Source: Candidatus Magasanikbacteria bacterium CG_4_10_14_0_8_um_filter_42_12 (GTDB taxonomy: Bacteria; Patescibacteriota; Patescibacteriia; Magasanikbacterales; UBA922). From it: a stretch of 11,792 nucleotides of DNA. A program made the translations under genes and the position numbers. The notes under the pieces were generated by a model. It ran no database searches and was not told the origin of the DNA. It was given only the letters and a program-made list of their open reading frames with translations. Position 1 is the stretch's first letter. The number at the start of each line of letters is the position of its first letter. Positions 7,021 through 11,792 of the stretch are shown here, in pieces. Location: positions 1 to 11,792 of the forward strand of contig PFLZ01000083.1 of NCBI GenBank assembly GCA_002784795.1, given 5' to 3'.

Positions 7021-7784
7021 GTCTCGTGTTTCTCGAGAATCTCCCTCGCCAACCGTTCATACGCGCGAGAACCCTTTCCTTTTGGATCATATTGTAAAAT
7101 TGTCTGCCCAAAACTCGGCGCTTCTGCGAGTCGTACAGTTCGTGGAATAACAGAACGGAAAATGGTGTCTGGAAAATACTTATACAATTGATCCATGATA
7201 TCTCCCGAAAGTCTAGTTCGTTTATCAAACATGGTAATCACCGCACCAAGAATCGCAAGGTTTGGTTTGATATGCTCTCGAATAAGGTCTATGGTCTTCA
7301 ACAATTGCCCAAGTCCTTCGAGTGCATAGTATTCTGCTTGTACCGGAATCAAAAGTTCATTCGCAGCGACAAGACTGTTGATAGTCAATAATCCTAATGA
7401 TGGTGGGCAATCAACAATAATATAATCATACGCATGTGTTACTTCTCCGAGAAGATCTGAGAGTTGAAATTCTCGTCGATCCATATCCACAAGCTCGATA
7501 TTTGCACCAGCGAGATTGGTTGTCGCCGGTAAAATACGAAGCCCTTCATGCGTGGTATTTTGGATAACATCATGCACCCGCTTTTGTTTTGCCAAGGCTT
7601 CGTATACACCATGTTCCAACTCACGCATACCAATACCAAAACCACTCGTCGCATTCCCCTGAGGATCCATATCTACAAGAAGCACAAATTTGCCAAGCTC
7701 AGCGAGGTGAGCGGCAAGATTCATAGCAGTTGTGGTCTTTCCCACACCGCCTTTTTGATTCACTACTGCAATAATTCGAGCCAT
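7011..7784 (-). CDS. parA: Chromosome-partitioning ATPase ParA (Soj)
   Basis: It is the ParA/MinD-superfamily ATPase that drives ParB-parS complexes apart along the nucleoid. The deviant Walker A motif is QKGGVGKTTT at 10-19, the A' motif is VDMDPQGNAT at 37-46, and Walker B is YIIVDCPPS with Asp125. Its length of 257 residues and its start MARIIAVVNQKGGVGKTT are typical of chromosomal Soj proteins. There is no N-terminal DNA-binding domain, so it is the type Ib-like short form. The last residues, Tyr-Arg and the stop, are encoded by the right inverted repeat of the adjacent GxxExxY unit, suggesting that the original C-terminus was replaced. It is the first gene of a minus-strand unit and is divergent from tRNA-Leu. 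Confidence 0.96.
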   Translation of the reverse strand: MARIIAVVNQKGGVGKTTTAMNLAAHLAELGKFVLLVDMDPQGNATSGFGIGMRELEHGVYEALAKQKRVHDVIQNTTHEGLRILPATTNLAGANIELVDMDRREFQLSDLLGEVTHAYDYIIVDCPPSLGLLTINSLVAANELLIPVQAEYYALEGLGQLLKTIDLIREHIKPNLAILGAVITMFDKRTRLSGDIMDQLYKYFPDTIFRSVIPRTVRLAEAPSFGQTILQYDPKGKGSRAYERLAREILEKHETYR

Positions 7785-7800
7785 ATGGTAATCGAGAATT

Positions 7801-7809
7801 AGTATAACA
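7801..7809 (-). promoter_or_regulatory. Extended -10 promoter of parA
   Basis: On the minus strand TGTTATACT (7809 down to 7801) is an extended -10 (TGnTATAmT). The start point would be near 7794, about 10 bases before the parA ATG. No good -35 is seen, as expected for an extended -10. It abuts the -35 box (7815-7820) of the divergent tRNA promoter. Confidence 0.6.
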
Positions 7810-7814
7810 TAAAA

Positions 7815-7843
7815 TTGACAACGTCACCATTTTTCGCTATAGT
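7815..7843 (+). promoter_or_regulatory. Strong sigma70-type promoter of tRNA-Leu
   Basis: A perfect TTGACA (7815-7820), a 17-base spacer and TATAGT (7838-7843, 5 of 6) form the best promoter in the window. The predicted start near 7850 gives a 5' extension of about 38 bases before the tRNA. No terminator follows the tRNA, so transcription probably continues into the metallophosphoesterase gene. Confidence 0.82.
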
Positions 7844-7887
7844 AGGCATCGCTTTTATCCCCTAGGAAACTTGTGGATACAGTATAT

Positions 7888-7969
7888 GCCGCCGTGGTGG
7901 AACTGGTAGACACGCACGACTCAAAATCGTGTGGAGAAATCCGTGTCGGTTCGATTCCGACCGGCGGCA
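7888..7969 (+). tRNA. tRNA-Leu (anticodon CAA)
   Basis: The 82-base sequence folds as a class II tRNA. The acceptor stem GCCGCCG (7888-7894) pairs with CGGCGGC (7962-7968), with discriminator A at 7969. The anticodon stem CACGA/TCGTG encloses the loop CTCAAAA, giving anticodon CAA, which reads UUG leucine codons. The T arm is GTCGG-TTCGATT-CCGAC (7945-7961), and a long variable arm lies between the anticodon and T arms. The 3' CCA is not encoded (CAA follows), so it must be added by a nucleotidyltransferase. Confidence 0.97.
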
Positions 7970-7982
7970 CAACACACATCCT

Positions 7983-8957
7983 ATGCAAGCATATTTTGAC
8001 TTGCTCATCACCATTGGTCTGGTGAGTACGCTCTTGCCAGCAGGTATCCTGCTCTATAGTGCAAAGCAAAGAATACAAAGCTTCGAATACCGCCATAAAA
8101 AGCTCACCTATGGAGCTTCTTTTTTGCTTTTTCTTGGTGCGGTCATCCTGCTCTATGGGAGCTATGTAGAACCTCGTCTTCTCATCACCAATGAACAAAC
8201 AGTTGATCTTCCAGGGATTGAACACCCCTTTACCATTGCGCTGGTGTCAGATTTTCAACTTGGTGTATACAACCAAACAAGCCACGTCTCGCGAGTCGTT
8301 GATAGAATTATTTCTCTCCGTCCAGATATTGTTATGCTTGCTGGAGATCAGCTAGACAATACACCTGGCGATGTGGATGAAACAGTATATCTCACTCCCC
8401 TGTCCCGTTTGGTAGAAACGGGTATTCCTGTGTATGCAGTCCCAGGCAATCATGAATACGGTGTAGGTGGGAAAAGAAATAGTGCTGACAATCTTCGACT
8501 GTTTGGGGATATCAGTGCATCTGCGGCAAAGGCATTCACAGATCTGGGTATTACTTACATGACAAATACACTTGTCACGACGACAATCCAGGGACAAGAT
8601 ATTGCCATCTTTGGTGGTGACTCATATCTAGCAGAAAAGCTATCATTTGATATATTAACAAACAAACCAGAGACCATCCCTACCATAGCGCTAATACACA
8701 ATCCAGGAGCAGTATGGCTGGCGACCAAACAAGATATTGATCTGATGCTATCAGGGCACACGCACGGCGGACAAATACGCTTTCCTTTTGTAGGACCTCT
8801 TGGCCGACTGGATGAGCCTATTCCTACAGACTGGTACCAAGGACTACAACAAGTAGATGACAATACGCAGCTCTTTGTGACCAGTGGCACAGGAGAGAGT
8901 GGGACACGTGCAAGATTGTTCAATCCACCAGAGGTTGTATTTTTGAAAGTGGAGTAA
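7983..8957 (+). CDS. Membrane-anchored calcineurin-like metallophosphoesterase (YaeI/YkuE-like)
   Basis: Two N-terminal hydrophobic segments (about 5-25 and 43-61) anchor a phosphoesterase domain that would probably face outward. The metal-binding motifs are D90-F-Q92 (SDFQLG), G121-D122 (AGDQLDN), G155-NHE (PGNHEYGVG), H239 (LIHNPG) and G258-HTHGGQ. This order and spacing match the YaeI/YkuE group, some of which act on lipid-linked phosphates; the substrate here is unknown. The first motif has Gln where most members have His. The start at 7983 is chosen over the in-frame ATG at 7929 because the latter lies inside the tRNA; the chosen start gives a proper first membrane segment. It begins 13 bases after the tRNA with no Shine-Dalgarno, so it probably shares the tRNA transcript. 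324 residues is a usual length. Confidence 0.9.
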   Translation: MQAYFDLLITIGLVSTLLPAGILLYSAKQRIQSFEYRHKKLTYGASFLLFLGAVILLYGSYVEPRLLITNEQTVDLPGIEHPFTIALVSDFQLGVYNQTSHVSRVVDRIISLRPDIVMLAGDQLDNTPGDVDETVYLTPLSRLVETGIPVYAVPGNHEYGVGGKRNSADNLRLFGDISASAAKAFTDLGITYMTNTLVTTTIQGQDIAIFGGDSYLAEKLSFDILTNKPETIPTIALIHNPGAVWLATKQDIDLMLSGHTHGGQIRFPFVGPLGRLDEPIPTDWYQGLQQVDDNTQLFVTSGTGESGTRARLFNPPEVVFLKVE

Positions 8958-8996
8958 AGAATTATCAACAGATGCACTGTACGAAATAAGTGAACG

Positions 8997-9016
8997 TGCT
9001 ATGCTAAAATTATAAT
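8997..9016 (+). promoter_or_regulatory. Possible promoter(s) of the 9046 gene
   Basis: Two -10 candidates lie together: an extended -10 TGCTATGCT at 8997-9005 and a perfect TATAAT at 9011-9016. Neither has a convincing -35. The leader would be roughly 23-34 bases, AT-rich and without a Shine-Dalgarno. TATATT at 9024-9029 is a third, weaker option. Confidence 0.4.
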
Positions 9017-9045
9017 AGCCTTTTATATTTAGTTTCATATATCAT

Positions 9046-10992
9046 ATGGAAAATAGTACTATGGTACAACCAAATGAAGAAGTACCTGAGGACCTGTCTG
9101 AAGAACTGCCCGATAAACAACCGCCTATTCAAAAAAAGAAACGGGCACATACTATTCATTCCCCCCTCATGCCACTCATATTTTGGATCGCTTTCAGCGG
9201 TTTTTTTTATTTTTTTGCATATGATTTGGCACAGATCACATACCCAGATATTATAGACACTCGCGTAACAAACATATTCAGTAAATATAGTATATTTGCG
9301 GGGCTTGCTCTAGGTTTCATATCCATGATCGGTGGCTACATTGTGTACGCTCTATTGAGAAAAACGAAAGTAAAAAATTGCAACATGATATTTCCCGCTA
9401 TGGCATTTCTCATGACATTGCCTTGGTACTTGTTTGCGAGACAATTAGTTTTTTTTGAAAACAAATATACCGATATTGCGAGAGCAATCATCTATTATAT
9501 TGGTGTACCACTATTATCTACTACAACATTTCTATATTGGCTCATAGCCATGTGGACAGGAGCACTCATGCTGAAAAAAGTCATCAGCAAAAATGTAGCA
9601 AAAAAATCCACCTTAGTAGCATCACTACTTATTGCTCCCCTATTTCTCACTGGATGCACAGGTACAATAAATGAATGGGCGTGTCAATTTTATGACAATC
9701 CAGATCACTGTATGCAAAATGCTGCAGTACAAGAAGCAAATCCTGATACGTGTGAAAAAATTAAAGGAGAGGATTTCCAAGATGCTGGTTCCAACCCACC
9801 AAAAGACAAATGTTTCAAACGTATTGCAGAAAATACAGGTGACCTAGGTGTGTGCGACAAAATAGAAGGCAGGATGTATTCATATACCAAAGAAGAATGC
9901 ATTTTAGAAACGTCTATCAAACACGAAAATCCTAGTGGCTGTGCCATGCTCTCGGGAGCAGACAAAGACGCTTGTGTAAAAAGTGTCGGTCCGAGTGTAT
10001 TACCCGGGACAGTTGTAGAAATGGATGATCAAATAAAAAGTTTACAAGAAGAACTTGAAAAAAATCCTGATGCAGGATTGCAAGCTCAATTGGATGATCT
10101 GAAAAAAAGAAGAAAAGATAATCTAGACATCATGGATGATGACAAAAAAAATGAATATGAATCTCTCACAGACCCGATGAACAAACAAACTGCTCTTGAC
10201 TATGCTACAGGCAAAATAGATGAAAAAACAAAAAATTCTCTTACAGCACTCAACGATAGTTTGCGTGAAAAAGGGGAAAAGCTTAGTGACAAAGAATACA
10301 AAGCAATCAGTGACATGCTCGCATACAAAAATGATCCAAAAAATGATATAGAAAATCTAGAAGCCTCTGAACTTGTAAAATTACGTTGGAATGAAAAACT
10401 CGGCAATGCCAAAGATTATCTGAAATTTTGGAACGCCAATCCAACTGAAAAAGAAAAGAAATATGATGAGTCACTACTCATCTATTCGAGAATGCTCGAA
10501 AGACAAGTCGCGATTGACAAAGGCTTAAATCAGGAACAGCAGGATTTTGACAGAGAAACAGGTCGTATTAAAGATCAGATAAAAGATGACATTATTGGCA
10601 AAATAACCGATGAGGCCAAAAAAGCTGCCTTTGGAGAATTGCTCGATCTCGTGGAATCAGATGCAGCAGGAGCAACCACAGCCATACTCGGCGAAGCGCT
10701 CGACACGGTCCGAAAAGAAGCAAAATCAGCAGAATTTCGCGGCCTCGTCCGTGCATACAATCTTGGAATGGAAGAAGAATTGGCCAAAGCAGGTGGAGAT
10801 GTCGACAAAGCGCATGCCGCAGTCACCGCCAATTTGCAAAGCGATCCATATATGTACGAAGACAAAAATACGTTTGCAAAATATGGCAATATTCTAGAAA
10901 ACAAAGATTGTGATGGGAGTAATCCACATTGTGTCAATAAAGAAGTGTTCTGGAAAGCTATGAAAAAATCTTTCACATACCAACAACAATAA
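9046..10992 (+). CDS. Polytopic membrane protein with internal lipoprotein-like signal and cysteine-repeat outer region, function unknown
   Basis: No known family is recognised in these 648 residues. An acidic then lysine-rich cytoplasmic head (1-39) precedes four hydrophobic segments at about 41-62, 82-104, 113-132 and 146-172. Residues 175-204 then read as a complete lipoprotein signal: MLKKVISKNVAKK, a hydrophobic core, and the lipobox LTGC with Cys204. Behind it lies a cysteine-rich stretch (Cys213, 222, 236, 256, 270, 285, 299, 310) built of C-x13-C units. A long charged, largely helical region follows (about 320-620), and the end contains CDGSNPHC. An internal AGGAG at 9558-9562 precedes the in-frame ATG at 9568 by 5 bases, so a shorter lipoprotein form (175-648) may also be made. 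The chosen start is the first ATG; MENSTMV offers a second ATG at 9061. It follows the metallophosphoesterase by 88 bases on the same strand. Confidence 0.85.
   Translation: MENSTMVQPNEEVPEDLSEELPDKQPPIQKKKRAHTIHSPLMPLIFWIAFSGFFYFFAYDLAQITYPDIIDTRVTNIFSKYSIFAGLALGFISMIGGYIVYALLRKTKVKNCNMIFPAMAFLMTLPWYLFARQLVFFENKYTDIARAIIYYIGVPLLSTTTFLYWLIAMWTGALMLKKVISKNVAKKSTLVASLLIAPLFLTGCTGTINEWACQFYDNPDHCMQNAAVQEANPDTCEKIKGEDFQDAGSNPPKDKCFKRIAENTGDLGVCDKIEGRMYSYTKEECILETSIKHENPSGCAMLSGADKDACVKSVGPSVLPGTVVEMDDQIKSLQEELEKNPDAGLQAQLDDLKKRRKDNLDIMDDDKKNEYESLTDPMNKQTALDYATGKIDEKTKNSLTALNDSLREKGEKLSDKEYKAISDMLAYKNDPKNDIENLEASELVKLRWNEKLGNAKDYLKFWNANPTEKEKKYDESLLIYSRMLERQVAIDKGLNQEQQDFDRETGRIKDQIKDDIIGKITDEAKKAAFGELLDLVESDAAGATTAILGEALDTVRKEAKSAEFRGLVRAYNLGMEEELAKAGGDVDKAHAAVTANLQSDPYMYEDKNTFAKYGNILENKDCDGSNPHCVNKEVFWKAMKKSFTYQQQ
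9558..9570 (+). promoter_or_regulatory. Internal Shine-Dalgarno and in-frame ATG
   Basis: AGGAG (9558-9562) stands 5 bases before an in-frame ATG (9568-9570, Met175). From this ATG the product would begin with a 29-residue signal ending in LTG, followed by the lipidated Cys. Most genes of the window lack such a ribosome binding site, which makes this one stand out. Confidence 0.45.
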
Positions 10993-11039
10993 AACGTCTT
11001 ATATAACGGAATACACAACCTGACAGTAGTAGCTATCAT

Positions 11040-11076
11040 TAGAAGACCTCAGTATTCATACTACTGAGGTCTTCTA
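11040..11076. terminator. 15-bp hairpin downstream of the 9046 gene, terminator-like without a U tract
   Basis: 11040-11054 pairs perfectly with 11062-11076 (core AGAAGACCTCAGTA/TACTGAGGTCTTCT) around the loop TTCATAC. It starts 48 bases after the stop codon. Neither strand has a run of T after the stem, so it may be a weak terminator, an mRNA 3' end protector or a binding site. Confidence 0.5.
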
Positions 11077-11105
11077 TATACAGATACCCCTATTTGTGCT
11101 AGGAT
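11077..11105 (+). promoter_or_regulatory. Possible promoter of the ATP-grasp-like gene
   Basis: TATACA (11077-11082) and TAGGAT (11100-11105, preceded by TGC as an extended -10) are 17 bases apart. The start near 11112 would leave a leader of about 94 bases. That leader holds a 6-bp hairpin, ACCCTG/CAGGGT (11153-11158 and 11169-11174), and an AT palindrome at 11134-11147. A closer alternative -10 is TATCAT at 11184-11189. Confidence 0.4.
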
Positions 11106-11205
11106 GCGTACATCTCATATCTTCCACCTGAGCAAAAAATATTTTTTCTCATACCCTGTCATCCTCCGCAGGGTGTTTGATTCTATCATAACTGAATGAC
11201 ATATC

Positions 11206-11792
11206 ATGAATACTCAAACAGAACAATTTGATATTATTATCGTTTACTCAGGCACAAAAGCAAAAAGTGCGAGCAACAAAATATATATTGATACACCACC
11301 TTTTTCTCAAAAAAGTAAGATGGGAGTATATAATGACAGCTACAAATATTTTTTAGAACGATGTCATAAAAAAGGATTAAAAGCTGCGTTTGCAACGTCC
11401 ACCGATATTTGTGGCACAGGAATGTTCAAAAGTTTTTGGACATATGATCGTACGTGGCAAAGACACCAACATAAAGCAAAAACCACTATTCTTTTTGACA
11501 AGTTTACTCCAAAAAATGCTCTTCAGTCTGCGCAATTTGCCCTCCTCACATCGAGCCCAAATGTCTACACATTCAACAACAAGAATATCAAAAATATTTT
11601 TGATAATAAACTGCATACATACCATACGTTCAAAGAATTTGCCATACCAACAGTAGAAATAAAAGGGGTGACCGAAAAGGAAATTCTTTTGGCAAAAAAA
11701 CGTTTGGATACGATTCTTCAGACGCATCCACATGCTGAGGATTTTTCGGACCAATATATTATAAAAAATAAAAAAGGGTCTGGTGGATTCAA
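11206..11792 (+). CDS. ATP-grasp-like protein, N-terminal part, 3' end cut off
   Basis: An open frame of 195 complete codons runs to the window edge with no stop. The ATG at 11206 is the first start after an in-frame TGA at 11197-11199. The N-terminal part (DIIIVYSGTKAKSA, then SYKYFLERCHKKGLKAAFATSTD in parts) resembles the alpha/beta pre-ATP-grasp domain. A segment with a variable linker and HTYHTFKEFAIPTVEI recalls the region where ATP-grasp enzymes choose their substrate. The last visible residues, DQYIIKNKKGSGGF (187-195 being KNKKGSGGF), look like the lysine and glycine-rich loop that covers ATP. The rest of the catalytic domain is outside the window, so the reaction (carboxylate-amine ligase expected) cannot be named. 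No Shine-Dalgarno precedes the start. Confidence 0.7.
   Translation, partial: MNTQTEQFDIIIVYSGTKAKSASNKIYIDTPPFSQKSKMGVYNDSYKYFLERCHKKGLKAAFATSTDICGTGMFKSFWTYDRTWQRHQHKAKTTILFDKFTPKNALQSAQFALLTSSPNVYTFNNKNIKNIFDNKLHTYHTFKEFAIPTVEIKGVTEKEILLAKKRLDTILQTHPHAEDFSDQYIIKNKKGSGGF

Noticed and set aside
7929..7982. In-frame upstream ATG start for the metallophosphoesterase
   Set aside because: It lies within the tRNA-Leu gene and adds 18 residues unlike a membrane-protein start; ATG 7983 fits better.
1650..8910. CACGTG cores at 1650-1655, 3372-3377 and 8905-8910 as parS sites
   Set aside because: Their flanks do not match the parS arms (the best, near 3372, has 11 of 16), and all are inside unrelated coding sequence far from parAB.
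11134..11147. 14-base AT palindrome AAAAAATATTTTTT as a terminator
   Set aside because: An all-AT stem is too weak, and it lies upstream of the gene it would have to serve.
1..11792. Reassigned TGA codon, as in Gracilibacteria or Absconditabacteria
   Set aside because: No gene uses TGA as a stop, but all families are full length in the standard code with no in-frame TGA, so reassignment is not supported; ten stops are too few to judge.

Overview
The window looks like a chromosomal piece from a Candidate Phyla Radiation (Patescibacteria) bacterium. This is inferred from several things together: AT-rich DNA, compact divergently and convergently arranged genes with very short gaps, a Rel protein with no C-terminal regulatory domains, a small GxxExxY protein, a PLDc_N-type membrane protein, several large proteins of unknown function, and a general lack of Shine-Dalgarno sequences with some starts that look leaderless. 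All ten stop codons seen are TAA (nine) or TAG (one). None is TGA, but the genes read through intact in the standard code, so there is no sign of codon reassignment.

Layout. Bases 1-592 hold the 3' end of folC (folate polyglutamylation). topA (638-2938) follows with its own promoter and a strong terminator (2942-2973). Next comes a small membrane protein with a CxxC/CxxxH motif (3017-3682), then a short RelA/SpoT homologue with intact hydrolase and synthetase residues (3777-5255). A bidirectional terminator (5282-5312) separates this plus-strand block from a minus-strand block. Read from its promoter near 7805, that block is parA, a GxxExxY nuclease-like gene, parB, and a small PLDc_N membrane protein. 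The GxxExxY gene lies inside a 471-bp unit (6550-7020) bounded by 32-bp inverted repeats and appears to have been inserted between parA and parB. The right-hand repeat supplies the last codons and stop of parA.

Divergent from parA, a near-consensus promoter drives tRNA-Leu(CAA) at 7888-7969. Thirteen bases later starts a membrane-anchored metallophosphoesterase (7983-8957) with no promoter of its own that I can see. After that lies a 648-residue membrane protein (9046-10992) with an internal, complete-looking lipoprotein signal preceded by an internal Shine-Dalgarno, and a cysteine-repeat region behind it. The window ends in the first 195 codons of an ATP-grasp-like protein (11206-11792).

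How the parts relate. The block is mostly housekeeping: chromosome topology and segregation (topA, parA, parB), stringent response (rel), folate and translation (folC, tRNA-Leu). Accessory novelty sits in two places: the inverted-repeat unit inside parAB, and the envelope genes at 7983-10992. There are no CRISPR arrays, rRNA genes, recognisable transposases or phage genes. No gene-free stretch exceeds 300 bases; the longest, 10993-11205, holds a 15-bp hairpin and a possible promoter.
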